DNA of 64,000 bases from Cereibacter azotoformans (GCA_017599285.1 JAGFXX010000001.1:1178001-1242000), one strand, 5' to 3'; positions 17,975-27,764 are shown, counted from the first letter of the stretch. Notes: generated by a model not told the origin, from the letters alone. Numbers and translations: made by a program.

Positions 17975-18370
17975 CTACATGCCGGGGTCGATCGCGCCGT
18001 CCACCGCGCCGCCGCCCTCGATCCAGTCCTTGAGGCCGCCGAGGTTGTAAACCTCGGAAAAGCCCATGTCCTTCAGAAGTTTGCCTGCCAGAGCGGCCCT
18101 GCCGCCCGAGGCGCAGTGCAGCACGATCGGCCGATCCTTGCGCAGCTCGGCGTCATGGTAGGGCGAGTCCGGGTCGGCGCGGAACTCCAGCATCCCGCGC
18201 GGGATGTGGTGCGATCCCTGCGCGCGTCCGGTCTTCTCGATCTCGGGCGCGTCGCGGATATCGAGCAGCAGGGCCCCTTTCTCCGCGACAAGCGCCCGCG
18301 CCCGCTCGGCATCGATGCGCTCCACCACCGCGTTGGCCGCGGCCATCATGTCCTTGAGAGTGCTCGTCAT
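17975..18370 (-). CDS. Rhodanese-like sulfurtransferase
   Basis: 131 aa, single rhodanese domain, cytoplasmic. The active-site loop is LHCASGGRAAL with the persulfide-forming cysteine, preceded by LLDIRDAPEIEKTG and followed by the usual YNLGGLKDWIEGGG. A good ribosome site (CAGGAGA) precedes the ATG at 18370. It lies directly upstream of nifA on the same strand. Azotobacter also keeps a rhodanese gene in its nif region, so a sulfur-supply role is possible, but nothing in the sequence proves it. Confidence 0.9.
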   Translation of the reverse strand: MTSTLKDMMAAANAVVERIDAERARALVAEKGALLLDIRDAPEIEKTGRAQGSHHIPRGMLEFRADPDSPYHDAELRKDRPIVLHCASGGRAALAGKLLKDMGFSEVYNLGGLKDWIEGGGAVDGAIDPGM

Positions 18371-18670
18371 GGTCCGTCCGTCTCCTGAACCCTGGCCGGA
18401 TCGCCCGGCCTTCTTCCGGCCCGAAGCCTAGATCGGCCCTCCCCCGCCTGTCCACGGGCACGACGCGCCCGGACCGGCGCCTGCCCCACGGGAAGGTGAT
18501 GGCGGCGCCACGCCCGCCGTCCGGGCAGCCGGGGCCCGCACCCTTTCCAGCCCCGGCCATCGTGGCTATGATGCTGCGGCCGCGAGGGACAAGCGGCGGG
18601 GACATGAGACCGTCCGCAAGGCGGTCCGGCACGAGACGCGGACTGAACCCGCGCACGATGGGGGCGAGCA
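18371..18670. other. Divergent intergenic region
   Basis: 300 bases between the divergent rhodanese and SPOR lipoprotein genes. No small gene, repeat or recognisable operator was seen. Confidence 0.4.
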
Positions 18671-19453
18671 ATGTCACATCCGGGCGTCCGGAACCTGATC
18701 TTCACCGCAGCCGCCGGGCTGGCGCTGATGGGCTGCGATACGATGCGGCAGGCGACCGGCATGGACGGCGGCGAGGGATCGCCCGCCGTCGCGGCGCCCG
18801 GCGTCCCCGTGGGGGCCGATGTCGAGGCGCCCCAGGCCTACCAGACCACCGACCGGGCCCTGTGGGACGGCCGGCCCTCGCTCGGCGGGATCTGGGTCGC
18901 CGCCTCGGACGTGAAGACGCCCGAGCGGGTGCTGATGGTCAATCCGGCGAACGGCCGCTCGGTCAAGGGCGCCCTCTTCCGGCGCGAGCGCGAGAATCCG
19001 GGGCCGAAGCTGCAGCTGTCCTCGGATGCGGCCGAGGCGCTGGGGCTGCTTGCGGGACAACCGGCCACGATCCGCGTCACCGCGCTCCGCCGCAAGGAGG
19101 CGCCCCCCGCCGGTGCCGCCGCGCCCGCGCCCGTGGCAACCCCGGCGGCCAGCGCACCGGCCGTCGCCGCGCCGGTGGCCGCACCGGCCGTCGCCGCGAC
19201 GGTGACCGCACCGGCCCCCGTTTCCGGCGGCCGCACCATCCGCGTCGGAACCTTCAGCCAGCCGGACAATGCCCGACGGGCGTCCGACCGGCTGAACGAG
19301 GGCGGCGTGAACGCCCGCGTCGCCGAAGCCCGTCAGGGCGACCGGTCGTTCTGGACCGTGCTGGCCGGACCCGCGACCCCGGCCGATGCCCCGTCCCTGC
19401 TGGCCAAGGTCAAGGGCCTTGGCTTTCAGGACGCCTATCTTCTCGCCCGCTGA
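18671..19453 (+). CDS. SPOR-domain lipoprotein
   Basis: 260 aa. A lipoprotein signal peptide ends at LALMGC (lipobox Cys about residue 22). The middle (about 55-140) resembles the barrel-like region of RlpA-type proteins, then an Ala/Pro-rich linker, then a C-terminal SPOR domain (RVGTFSQPDNARRASDRL...VLAGP) that binds denuded peptidoglycan at the septum. It is probably an outer-membrane or periplasmic cell-envelope protein. The penicillin-binding gene follows 17 bases downstream in the same operon. Assignment to RlpA itself is uncertain. Confidence 0.8.
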   Translation: MSHPGVRNLIFTAAAGLALMGCDTMRQATGMDGGEGSPAVAAPGVPVGADVEAPQAYQTTDRALWDGRPSLGGIWVAASDVKTPERVLMVNPANGRSVKGALFRRERENPGPKLQLSSDAAEALGLLAGQPATIRVTALRRKEAPPAGAAAPAPVATPAASAPAVAAPVAAPAVAATVTAPAPVSGGRTIRVGTFSQPDNARRASDRLNEGGVNARVAEARQGDRSFWTVLAGPATPADAPSLLAKVKGLGFQDAYLLAR

Positions 19454-19470
19454 CAGGAAAGGACGCACCC

Positions 19471-20640
19471 GTGTCGCTGCCCCGCCTCTTGCTCGCCCTG
19501 ACATTCGGCCTGCTCACCGCTCTGCCCGCGCTGGCCTTCGACACGCGCGCCCGCGCCGCCTGGGTCTATGACGTGACCACCCGGACGGTCCTCCTTGACA
19601 AGAACGCGCACGAGCCCCTGCCGCCCGCGTCGATGTCCAAGCTCATGACGCTCAACATGCTGTTCGAGGCGCTGCGCGACGGCCGCGTGACGATGAACAC
19701 GACCTTCGCCGTCTCGACCAAGGCCAAGCAGATGGGCGGCTCGAAGATGTTCGTCGAGGAACGCGACCGACCCACGGTGGAAGACCTGATCCACGGCATC
19801 GTGGTGAACTCCGGCAACGATGCCTGCGTGGTGGTCGCCGAAGGGCTCAACGGCACCGAGAGCGACTTCTCCCGCGCCATGAATGTCCGCGCCAAGGCGC
19901 TGGGAATGAACGATTCCACCTTCACGAACTCGTCGGGCTGGCCGGAGCCCGGCCACCGGATGAGCGTGCATGACCTCGGCATCCTTGCCGTGCGGCTGAT
20001 CGAGGAATTCCCGAAATACTATCCCTATTTCGCCCACACCGAGTTCAACTACAAGGACCGCGTTCCCTCGAACGCGAACAACCGCAACCCGCTGCTGCGG
20101 CTCGGGCCCGATGGCGACTGGACAGCGGACGGGCTCAAGACCGGCCACACGCAGGAGGCGGGCTACGGGCTTGTCGGCTCGGCGGTGCAGAAGGACGGCC
20201 GCCGCATCGTCTTCGTGCTGACGGGCCTCGCGACCGAGGCGGATCGCGCGCAGGAAGGCGAGCAGATCGTGAACTGGGCCTTTCGCCAGTTCGTCCAGAA
20301 GACGCTGGTGAAGAAGGGCCAGCGGGTGGCCGAGGCCGATGTCTGGCTCGGCAACGCCTCGCGCGTGGGGCTGGTGCCGGCCGAGGACGTGACACTGCTG
20401 CTGCCGGCGTTGGTGCAGGAGGGGGTGACGGCCGAGGTGAGCTACACCAGCCCGCTGCGGGCCCCGATCGCGGCCGGGCAGGAACTGGCCGAACTGGTGA
20501 TCCATGTCCCCGACCTTCCCGATGCGCGCGTGCCGCTGGTGGCCGAGGGCAGCGTCGGAAGCGGCGGGCTGCAGGTCCGGCTCATGACGGCCGCCAAGGT
20601 GCTCTACCGCCGCTTTCTGGAGGAGGCGCCGGCGAGCTGA
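19471..20640 (+). CDS. D-alanyl-D-alanine carboxypeptidase (PBP5/6 family)
   Basis: 389 aa with a signal peptide ending near PALAFD. The penicillin-binding motifs are complete: SMSK (S54-K57), SGN (about 115-117) and KTG (about 224-226). The C-terminal third is the beta-rich PBP5 domain ending in a possible amphipathic tail (KVLYRRFLEEAPAS). It trims the terminal D-Ala of peptidoglycan stem peptides. The start is GTG at 19471 with AGGAAAGGA upstream. In operon with the SPOR lipoprotein and tmk. Confidence 0.93.
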   Translation: MSLPRLLLALTFGLLTALPALAFDTRARAAWVYDVTTRTVLLDKNAHEPLPPASMSKLMTLNMLFEALRDGRVTMNTTFAVSTKAKQMGGSKMFVEERDRPTVEDLIHGIVVNSGNDACVVVAEGLNGTESDFSRAMNVRAKALGMNDSTFTNSSGWPEPGHRMSVHDLGILAVRLIEEFPKYYPYFAHTEFNYKDRVPSNANNRNPLLRLGPDGDWTADGLKTGHTQEAGYGLVGSAVQKDGRRIVFVLTGLATEADRAQEGEQIVNWAFRQFVQKTLVKKGQRVAEADVWLGNASRVGLVPAEDVTLLLPALVQEGVTAEVSYTSPLRAPIAAGQELAELVIHVPDLPDARVPLVAEGSVGSGGLQVRLMTAAKVLYRRFLEEAPAS

Positions 20641-20652
20641 GCGGGCGATCCG

Positions 20653-21306
20653 ATGCGCGCGCAGGGCGGGCTCTTTCTGGCGGTCGAGGGGATCGACGGC
20701 TCTGGCAAGTCGGGGATCGTGCAGCATCTTGCGGCGCGTCTGAGGGCGCATGGCCGCGATGTGGTCGTCACGCGCGAGCCCGGCGGCACGCCCGAAGGCG
20801 AGGCGATCCGCGGCCTCGTCCTGGCGGGCGCCGACGAGGCGTGGGATCCGATGGCCGAGCTTCTGCTGATGACGGCGGCGCGGGTGCAGCATGTCCGGCG
20901 CGTGATCGCCCCGGCGCTCGAGGCGGGAAGCGTCGTGCTGTCCGACCGCTACGCCGGATCGACTCTGGCCTATCAGGGCACCGGCCGCGGCCTGTCCGAA
21001 AGCTTCATCCGCGCGCTTCATGCGGAAGCGACCGGCGATCTCTGGCCCGATCTCACGCTGATCCTCGATCTGGACGCCGCAACCGGCCTCGCCCGCAGCC
21101 GCCGCCGCCTGACCGGCTCCGCCATCGACGAGGGCCGGTTCGAGAGCCTCGACCTCGCCTTTCACGAGCGCATCCGCCAGTCGTTCCGGGCGCAGGCCGC
21201 GCGCGACCCCGCGCGTCACGCCGTCATCGACGCCTCGGGCACGCCCGAGCAGGTGCAGGCCCGCGCCCTTGCGGCGCTGGAGCCGCTGCTCGCCGCCGCG
21301 CGCTGA
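20653..21306 (+). CDS. tmk: Thymidylate kinase
   Basis: 217 aa. Phosphorylates dTMP to dTDP. P-loop [10 protein letters not shown] (residues 13-22), the [11 protein letters not shown] motif and the [12 protein letters not shown] motif are all present. It begins 12 bases after the carboxypeptidase stop, so it is likely the last gene of that operon. The downstream gene is convergent. Confidence 0.96.
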   Translation: MRAQGGLFLAVEGIDGSGKSGIVQHLAARLRAHGRDVVVTREPGGTPEGEAIRGLVLAGADEAWDPMAELLLMTAARVQHVRRVIAPALEAGSVVLSDRYAGSTLAYQGTGRGLSESFIRALHAEATGDLWPDLTLILDLDAATGLARSRRRLTGSAIDEGRFESLDLAFHERIRQSFRAQAARDPARHAVIDASGTPEQVQARALAALEPLLAAAR

Positions 21307-21318
21307 TCCGACGACGCC

Positions 21319-21933
21319 TCAGCCGAGCCGCGCCGCCAGACGCAGCGCGTGGCTCGGATCGCTCGCCGCCGCCGGCAGGACCGGATCATAGGCCGCCCGG
21401 ATCAGGACCGCGATCTCCGGCCGCAGGATCAGGTGCCCGTCCGCATCGGCAAGAGGAGAGCGGTCGGCGAAGGCGCGCTCCGACCAGAGCAGCATCGACT
21501 GCACCGCCTGCCCCAGCGCCAGCGCATCGTCCGGAACGGCCGACAGATGCTCGTCCATCCGCAGGAAGACGAAGCACGCGCGGATCGCGCCGGCCGGATC
21601 GAAGCGGAACAGCCGATACTGGTTGGCCCCGGCCGCCGCCAGCCGCGCACAGAGCGGCGCCAGATCCGGGATCATCCGGTCGAGGTTCGGCACCTGCGGC
21701 AGCTCCTCCCAATCGCGAAAGAAGAAGATCATCAGGTTCACGCCCAGTTCGGGATCGGTCTCGGCCATCGGGTGACCGGCCAGCGTGACCACCGCCTCGA
21801 TCGCGCCCTTGATCGTGGCGAGGCTCGTGTCCTCGACGCCGAAGACGACGGGCACGATGGGCCGGCCCCAGCGTGCGAAGCGGTAGCTGCCGTCGGCTGC
21901 GGCAAAGAGCGCCTCGATGTCGGCCGGTGTCAT
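21319..21933 (-). CDS. Conserved hypothetical protein
   Basis: 204 aa, soluble, no signal peptide. The start MTPADIEALFAAADGSYRFA at 21933 is chosen because codon use and composition change there; a longer in-frame start adds an Ala/Gly-rich stretch. It contains GVEDTSLATIKGAIEAV and FFFRDWEELPQVPN. I do not recognise the family beyond its likely presence in related Rhodobacterales. Confidence 0.75.
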   Translation of the reverse strand: MTPADIEALFAAADGSYRFARWGRPIVPVVFGVEDTSLATIKGAIEAVVTLAGHPMAETDPELGVNLMIFFFRDWEELPQVPNLDRMIPDLAPLCARLAAAGANQYRLFRFDPAGAIRACFVFLRMDEHLSAVPDDALALGQAVQSMLLWSERAFADRSPLADADGHLILRPEIAVLIRAAYDPVLPAAASDPSHALRLAARLG

Positions 21934-22151
21934 GGCTGCCCTCCCCTGCGGTCCGGCCGGGACATAGGCGGTTTGAGCGGCAGCGGCAACGGGGCCCGGG
22001 CGTGGGTACCGGCCTTTTCCGGGCATGGCCTCGCCGCGTGCGAGCGTATCCGGGAAACCCTTGGCGGCACCGCCGGCACGCGCGGTCGTCCTGCGCGATT
22101 GACAACGCGGCGGGCACGGACAGGATGGCGGCTTGCCCCTCGGAGACAGCC

Positions 22152-22493
22152 ATGCCGCTTGCGACCACCTACGCCTTCCTTGTCTTCGCCATCTTCGCCG
22201 AGGTCGTGGCCACGACCGCGCTGGCGCGTTCGGACGGGTTCACCCGGCTCTGGCCCAGCGTCATCACCGTCGTCGGCTACAGCATCGCCTTTGCCTGCCT
22301 GTCGGTCACCCTGAAGGTGATGCCGACCGGCGTCGTCTATGCACTCTGGTCGGGGTTGGGCATCGTCTTCATCGCGGCCATCGGCTGGCTCGTCTATGAC
22401 GAGCGGCTGGACCTGCCCGCCCTCATCGGGCTTGGGCTGATCCTTGCGGGCGTGCTGGTCGTGAACCTCTTCTCGAAGACCATCCCGCACTAG
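22152..22493 (+). CDS. Small multidrug resistance (SMR) transporter
   Basis: 113 aa with four membrane segments. The membrane-embedded glutamate of SMR pumps lies in segment 1 (FAIFAEVVATTAL, about E15), and the GLGIVFIAAIGWLVYDE loop-helix is typical of the EmrE/QacE branch. It should exchange protons for quaternary ammonium or other cationic compounds. Single gene with no linked regulator; convergent with ruvB. Confidence 0.92.
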   Translation: MPLATTYAFLVFAIFAEVVATTALARSDGFTRLWPSVITVVGYSIAFACLSVTLKVMPTGVVYALWSGLGIVFIAAIGWLVYDERLDLPALIGLGLILAGVLVVNLFSKTIPH

Positions 22494-22514
22494 GGCCCCC
22501 ACGGGCGCGCGCTC

Positions 22515-23540
22515 TCAGCCGAAGAGGTCCGCCTGCCCCGGCCCCTTCGGCGCCTCCAGCCCGAGGTGCCGCCAGGCCTTGTGGGCGAGCATCCGGCCGC
22601 GCGGCGTGCGCTGGATCAGACCCTGCTGGAGAAGGTAGGGCTCGATCACCTCCTCGACGGCGTCGCGGCTTTCCGACAGGGCTGCGGCAATGGTCTCGAT
22701 CCCCACGGGCCCGCCGCCGTAATTCTCGGCGATCAGGCTCAGGTAGCGGCGGTCGCCCAGATCCAGCCCCAGATGATCCACCCCGAGCCGCGTCAGCGCA
22801 CGGTCGGCGATCGCCTGCGTCAGCCGCCCGTCGCCCTCGACCAGCGCGAAATCGACCACCCGGCGCAGCAGGCGGCCCGCGATCCGCGGCGTCCCGCGCG
22901 CGCGCCGGGCGATCTCCTGCGTGCCTTCGGGATCGCTGTCCACGCCCATCATCCGCGCGCCCCGCGCCACGATCAGGGTCAACTCGGCCTCGGTGTAGAA
23001 CTGGAGGCGCGTGGGGATGCCGAAACGGTCGCGCAGCGGCGTGGTCAGCAGGCCGAGCCGCGTCGTCGCCCCCACCAGCGTGAAGGGCTGCAACTCGATG
23101 CGCACCGTGCGCGCCGCCGGCCCCTCGCCGATCACCAGATCCAGCGCGAAATCCTCGAGCGCGGGATAGAGCACCTCCTCGACCACGGGCGAGAGGCGGT
23201 GGATCTCGTCGATGAAGAGCACATCGCGCGGCTCGAGGTTGGTCAGGATCGCCGCAAGGTCACCGGGCTTGGCCAGCACCGGCCCCGAGGTCATGCGGAA
23301 GCCCACCCCAAGCTCGCGCGCCATGATCTGCGCGAGCGTCGTCTTGCCGAGACCGGGCGGGCCGTGAAACAGCGTGTGGTCCATCGCCTCGCCCCGCATC
23401 CGGGCGCTCTCGATGAAGACGCGCAGGTTCGCCCGCGCCTCGGCCTGGCCCACGAACTCTTCAAGCGACTGCGGGCGCAGCGCGCGGTCCATGTCTTCGG
23501 GCAGCCGCTCGGGGCGGAGGGTCGGATCGGAACTGGTCAT
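22515..23540 (-). CDS. ruvB: Holliday junction helicase subunit RuvB
   Basis: 341 aa AAA+ motor that drives branch migration with RuvA. Walker A is [11 protein letters not shown] and Walker [11 protein letters not shown]; sensor [10 protein letters not shown] and the C-terminal winged helix ([17 protein letters not shown]) are present. The start [16 protein letters not shown] at 23540 fits the family. htpX lies between it and ruvA on the same strand. Confidence 0.97.
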   Translation of the reverse strand: MTSSDPTLRPERLPEDMDRALRPQSLEEFVGQAEARANLRVFIESARMRGEAMDHTLFHGPPGLGKTTLAQIMARELGVGFRMTSGPVLAKPGDLAAILTNLEPRDVLFIDEIHRLSPVVEEVLYPALEDFALDLVIGEGPAARTVRIELQPFTLVGATTRLGLLTTPLRDRFGIPTRLQFYTEAELTLIVARGARMMGVDSDPEGTQEIARRARGTPRIAGRLLRRVVDFALVEGDGRLTQAIADRALTRLGVDHLGLDLGDRRYLSLIAENYGGGPVGIETIAAALSESRDAVEEVIEPYLLQQGLIQRTPRGRMLAHKAWRHLGLEAPKGPGQADLFG

Positions 23541-23613
23541 GCGCTCGCTCGGGCTTTGCCGGAACATTCCCCGAACGGGCCGGGGGATGCAAGCGCGAAG
23601 CGCAGGCCGGGCG

Positions 23614-24513
23614 TCAGCGCCAGGGACCGCGGCGCGGGACGCGCGGCATCGAGGACCGCTCAACACCCGCCCCCGCCATGGCCTGCAGGGCCGCGATGCG
23701 GTTCGCGGTGTTCGGATGGGTGGCAAAGAGCCGGTCGTGCGACATCGCATGAAGCGGGTTGATGATGAACATGTGGGCCGTCGCCGGGTTGCGCTCGGCG
23801 CGCGTGTTGTCGATGCGCTGCGCCAGACCCTCGATCTTGCCGAGCGCCGAGGCCAGCCAGAGCGGCCGGCCGCAGATCTCGGCCCCGATCCGGTCCGCCT
23901 CATATTCGCGCGATCGCGAGATCGCCATCTGCACGAGGCCCGCCGCCAGTGGCGCAAGGATCATCAGCGCAAGCGTGCCCACGATCCCCATGGGACGCTC
24001 GCCCTCCTGATTGGAGCCGCCGCCGAAGAAGAAGGCAAAGTTGGCCAGCATCGAGATCGCCCCTGCGAAGGTCGCGGTGACGGTCATCAGCAGCGTGTCG
24101 CGGTTCTTGATATGGGCCAGCTCATGCGCGACCACCCCCGCCACCTCCTCGGGCGAAAGCGCCCGCAGCAGGCCGCGCGTCACCGCCACCGCGGCGTTCT
24201 CGGGGTTGCGGCCGGTCGCGAAGGCGTTGGGCTGGTCGGTCTCGATCAGGTAGAGCCGCGGCATCGGCATGTTCGCGCGCTCGGCCAGCCCCCGCACCAT
24301 GGTGTGAAGATCGGGCGCGGCGCGGGGATCGACCTCATGGGCGCCGTGCATGGACAGCACCGCCTTGTCCGAGTTCCAGAAGGTGAAGAGGTTCATCAGC
24401 GCCGCCACGATCAAGGCGATGATCGCGCCGCTCTGCCCCCCGATCAGGGCGCCGACGCCAAGAAACAGCGCCGTCATGACCGCCATGAGGATGCCGGTGC
24501 GAACGTAACCCAT
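23614..24513 (-). CDS. htpX: Membrane zinc protease HtpX
   Basis: 299 aa. Membrane metalloprotease for misfolded membrane proteins. Two N-terminal membrane segments, the zinc motif HELAH (about residue 131), the third ligand in EYEADRIGA, and two more membrane segments between them. The start MGYVRTGIL at 24513 is favoured over an upstream ATG because the Shine-Dalgarno GGGAGA is spaced for it. It sits between ruvA and ruvB on the same strand (gaps 88 and 73 bases). Confidence 0.95.
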   Translation of the reverse strand: MGYVRTGILMAVMTALFLGVGALIGGQSGAIIALIVAALMNLFTFWNSDKAVLSMHGAHEVDPRAAPDLHTMVRGLAERANMPMPRLYLIETDQPNAFATGRNPENAAVAVTRGLLRALSPEEVAGVVAHELAHIKNRDTLLMTVTATFAGAISMLANFAFFFGGGSNQEGERPMGIVGTLALMILAPLAAGLVQMAISRSREYEADRIGAEICGRPLWLASALGKIEGLAQRIDNTRAERNPATAHMFIINPLHAMSHDRLFATHPNTANRIAALQAMAGAGVERSSMPRVPRRGPWR

Positions 24514-24601
24514 CCATGCTTCTCCCATTACCCGGAACGCGGGGGATATGGGCGCACGAGAGCCCCACCGCAAGATCGGCGGGCCGCCCGTGCGACGGCT
24601 G

Positions 24602-25276
24602 TCAGGATCTCGGGGCGAGCAGCTTCAGCGCGGCACGGATCAGCGCCGCAGCGTCGGCCTGCGGATTGTCGCCCGAGGCCTGCGCCACGGCCTGCGCCGC
24701 GTCCGACGGCTGGTAGCCGAGGTTGGTCAGCGCCGAGAGCGCATCCCCTGTGTGGTTCGCAGCCGGCGGGGGGGCGGCCCTGGTCGAGGGCTTGCGGCGC
24801 GGCGCAGGCTCTTGCGGCGTCTCCTCCACCACCGCAGCGGCGCGCGCCGGCGCGGCGCCCCCCATCACCATCAGCGCCGGCGCCTTGGACTTCAGCTCGA
24901 GCACCACGCGCTGCGCGATCTTGGGGCCGACTCCCGGCGCGGCCTGGATCGAGCGCGCGTCCCCCAGGCTGATCGCCCGCGCGACCCCCTCGGCCCCGAG
25001 CGCGCCGAGGATGGCCATGCCGGCCTTGGCGCCCACCCCCTGCACCGTCATAAGCATCCGGTGCCATTCCTTTTCTATCATGGTGGTAAAACCGAAAAGC
25101 TGGAGCAGATCCTCGCGCACCACGAGTTCGGTATAGAGCGCGACCCCCTCGCCCGGAGCGGGCATGGCGGCCAGTGTCCGGTCCGAGACATGGACGATGT
25201 AGCCCACGCCGCGCACGTCGATCAGCACATGGTCGGGCCCGCGGAAGTCGAGGATCCCCGAGATCTTGCCGATCAT
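24602..25276 (-). CDS. ruvA: Holliday junction DNA-binding subunit RuvA
   Basis: 224 aa. Domain I (MIGKISGIL...), helix-hairpin-helix motifs around [14 protein letters not shown] and [17 protein letters not shown], an Ala/Pro-rich linker (about 140-170) and a C-terminal RuvB-binding domain ([19 protein letters not shown]). The start overlaps the ruvC stop by four bases (ATGA). Confidence 0.96.
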
Positions 25277-25779
25277 CGAGCCGCCCTCGCCAGTGCGGCC
25301 TCGAGCCGGCCCGAGGATTGCACATGATGCGCGTGGCAGATCGCGACCGCCAGCGCATCGGCCGCGTCGGCGCCCGCAAGCTCGACCCCCGGCAGATGCA
25401 GGCGAACCATGTGCTGGATCTGCTCCTTGGCGGCATGGCCGACGCCCACCACGGTCTTCTTCACCGCGTTAGGCGCATATTCCCCCACCGCGAGCCCGGC
25501 CTGCGCCGGAACGAGCAGCGCGATCCCCCGTGCCTGGCCCAGCTTCAGCGTGGCCACGCCATCCTTGTTGACGAACGTATGTTCGACCGCGGCCGTATCG
25601 GGGGCGAACCGGGCGAGGATGTCGGTCAATTGCCTGTGCAGGGACAAGAGCCTCTGGGCCAGGTCGCCCGAATCAGAGTGGCAGATCCCATTGGCCACAT
25701 GGGCCAGACGGGTGCCCGAGACGTCGATCACCCCCCAGCCCATGTTCCGCAGACCGGGATCGATCCCCAGAACCCTCAT
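25273..25779 (-). CDS. ruvC: Holliday junction resolvase RuvC
   Basis: 168 aa endonuclease. The catalytic carboxylates are visible in [11 protein letters not shown] (D7), [11 protein letters not shown] (E) and the C-terminal [16 protein letters not shown] pair. The start at 25779 is the family start; an ATG nine codons earlier is less likely. First of the ruvC-ruvA-htpX-ruvB string. Confidence 0.96.
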
Positions 25780-26086
25780 GCCACCCCCTGCTTCCTGTTG
25801 CCGCAAGGGCTAGCACGAAGCGGGAACACCCGCCAGCACCTTCCGCCGATGTCCGGCCACGCCCCGCAGGCATGGCCAAAAAGCGACACTTCTCCAAGCC
25901 GATGCGACGGGGCGTGCGGGTTTCGCAAGCTCCCGGAAAACAAGACAGTTTCATGAAACCGAGCCTTGCGTTTTCTGCAATGCGGCAATGCTTCGGTGTC
26001 GATTGCCGACATGACGCTGCCGGATTATTTGCCACTCAGACGCAGCGATTGCTGTGATCTTCAGCAGAATGAAAAGGACAGACGCC
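25780..26086. other. Intergenic region between ruvC and the DUF1127 gene
   Basis: About 300 bases and less GC-rich than its surroundings, carrying the divergent promoters. It includes a perfect 12-bp palindrome GTTTCATGAAAC at 25948-25959, which could be an operator. I could not assign a sigma-factor class. Confidence 0.4.
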
Positions 26087-26299
26087 ATGGCCGCCTTCGA
26101 GACGACCCGCCCGGCGCCCTTCGGCGCCATCTCCACCTTCCACTTCGTCCAGCGCGTGAGCGACCTCGTCGCCACCGTCGTGGCCTGGAACGACGCGCGC
26201 GCCACCCGCGCCGCCCTGTCGAAGCTCAGCGACCGCGAGCTGGACGACATCGGTCTGTGCCGCGGTGACATCGATGCGATCTGCGCCCTCCGCCGCTGA
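26087..26299 (+). CDS. Small DUF1127 (YjiS-like) protein
   Basis: 70 aa, with the C-terminal Arg-rich DUF1127 helix ALSKLSDRELDDIGLCRGDI. In Rhodobacter sphaeroides one member of this family (CcaF1) is an RNA-binding protein that affects small RNAs. Whether this one acts similarly is inference. A good ribosome site (AAAAGGA) precedes the ATG at 26087, and a strong intrinsic terminator follows, so the gene is a short single transcript. Confidence 0.88.
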   Translation: MAAFETTRPAPFGAISTFHFVQRVSDLVATVVAWNDARATRAALSKLSDRELDDIGLCRGDIDAICALRR

Positions 26300-26341
26300 G
26301 GACCAGCAGGGAACGGGACGCTCTCTCCCGGATCACCTGCG

Positions 26342-26378
26342 AAAGGCCGCTCCCCACCGGGATGCGGCCTTTTTGTTT
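26342..26378 (+). terminator. Intrinsic terminator after the DUF1127 gene
   Basis: Perfect 9-bp stem AAAGGCCGC / GCGGCCTTT with a 13-base loop, followed by TTGTTT. Confidence 0.92.
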
Positions 26379-26428
26379 GCATCGGAACAGGCCCCGCCAA
26401 CGCGCCCCGGTGACGGAGCGCCACGGTC

Positions 26429-26773
26429 TCAGCGGGAGGCGAGGAATTCCTCAAGGCTTTTCGCCACGAACCGCGACCCGGGATCGGGTCGGAGCAGGGC
26501 GCTGCCGATCCGGTCGAAGCCTTCTCCCGCGGCCAGCCGGGCCACGCGCGCCTCGTAAGGGCCCGCGCCGATCTGCCAGAGCAGCGCGCCTTTCAGCCCC
26601 AGCCCGCACAGGATGACGACGAGAAGCGGCCCGATGAGCCGCGGCCGGCGACGTCGGGGCTTGACATAGTGGGAGCGGCCGAGCGTGCCCTGCGCCTCGA
26701 AGCCGAACCCGCGCGCATGGGCCGCCTCGATCCGGGCGATGCGCCGGCGGAAGTCGGCAAGATTCTGATCCAT
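26429..26773 (-). CDS. Hypothetical single-pass membrane protein
   Basis: 114 aa. The cytoplasmic N-terminus has an Arg/Ala helix (MDQNLADFRRRIARIEAAH), then a basic stretch KPRRRRPR, one membrane segment (LIGPLLVVILCGLGLKGALL) and a short C-terminal part. I start at 26773; an ATG six codons upstream is possible. No family recognised. It precedes prmA in reading direction from the right but is separated by about 115 bases. Confidence 0.7.
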   Translation of the reverse strand: MDQNLADFRRRIARIEAAHARGFGFEAQGTLGRSHYVKPRRRRPRLIGPLLVVILCGLGLKGALLWQIGAGPYEARVARLAAGEGFDRIGSALLRPDPGSRFVAKSLEEFLASR

Positions 26774-26888
26774 CGAAACGCCTGCACCCACGAACTTCGC
26801 CCCCCGGATCGAACGGGGCTACGCCCGGATCGTGGCAAAAGCGTGGCGTGCGGAAGGAGACGGCAGGGCTACGGACTGGGCGGCGCCC

Positions 26889-27764
26889 TCAGGGGCGCCG
26901 CATCACGAGGCAGCACCACTCGCCCAGATCCTCGCGCGCGGCAAGCTCGAAACCTTCGGCGAGATAGGCCTTGGTGATCGAGTCCGCCTGCACCACCAGC
27001 AGGCCCGAGAGGATGGCGAGCCCGCCCCCCGGCGCCACATGGGCCGCCATGTCCGGCGCAAGCTCGATCAGTGGGCCCTTGAGGATGTTGGCAAAGACCA
27101 GATCGAACGGGGCCTCGGCCGCCAGACGCGGATGATCGAAGCCCGCGGCCTCGAGGCAGGTGACGCGCCCGCCGAGCCCGTTGATCGCAACATTCGCCTC
27201 GGCCACCTCGACGGCCACCTCGTCGATGTCCGAGGCGATCACCAGAGCCTCGGGGAAGACGCTTGCGGCCGCCATGGCCAGGACGGCGGTCCCGCAGCCC
27301 ACGTCGGCCACCTTGGCGGGCGCGAAGTCCGCATCCACCAGCCGGTCGAGGGCGCGCAGGCAGCCCAGCGTCGTGCCGTGGTGGCCGGTGCCGAAGGCCA
27401 CCGTCGCCTCGATCTGCAGCGCGATCCGGCCTTCGGGCACCTTGTCGGCGTCGTGGCTGCCGTGGACGAAGAAGCGTCCCGCCTCGACCGGCGACAGCTC
27501 GCGGCGGACCTTGGCAACCCAGTCGATCTCGGGCAGCTCGGACAGGGCGAAGGGCCGGGCGCCGAACGCCGTCGCCAGCAGTTCGAGCACCGCCTCGGAC
27601 GGTGCCTCGAGGAAATAGGCCCCGACCTCCCAGAGGCCCGAGCCATCCTCGATCTCGAACACGCCCACGCCGGTCGGCTCGGGCTCCATCTTCTCGAGCG
27701 CGTCCGCGAGGGCCTCGGCGGCCTCCTCGCCTTCAAGCGTGGTCAGGGCGGAATAGGTGGGCAT
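26889..27764 (-). CDS. prmA: Ribosomal protein L11 methyltransferase
   Basis: 291 aa. SAM-dependent methylation of ribosomal protein L11. The family motif TVAFGTGHHGTTLGCLRAL, SAM motif VADVGCGTAVLAMAAA and NILKGPLIELAP (NPPF-like motif) are intact. It follows msrA on the same strand by 63 bases. Confidence 0.95.
   Translation of the reverse strand: MPTYSALTTLEGEEAAEALADALEKMEPEPTGVGVFEIEDGSGLWEVGAYFLEAPSEAVLELLATAFGARPFALSELPEIDWVAKVRRELSPVEAGRFFVHGSHDADKVPEGRIALQIEATVAFGTGHHGTTLGCLRALDRLVDADFAPAKVADVGCGTAVLAMAAASVFPEALVIASDIDEVAVEVAEANVAINGLGGRVTCLEAAGFDHPRLAAEAPFDLVFANILKGPLIELAPDMAAHVAPGGGLAILSGLLVVQADSITKAYLAEGFELAAREDLGEWCCLVMRRP

Noticed and set aside
25872-26057. 61-codon frame upstream of the DUF1127 gene
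   Set aside because: No ribosome site and no conserved features, and it covers the likely promoter region of the DUF1127 gene.
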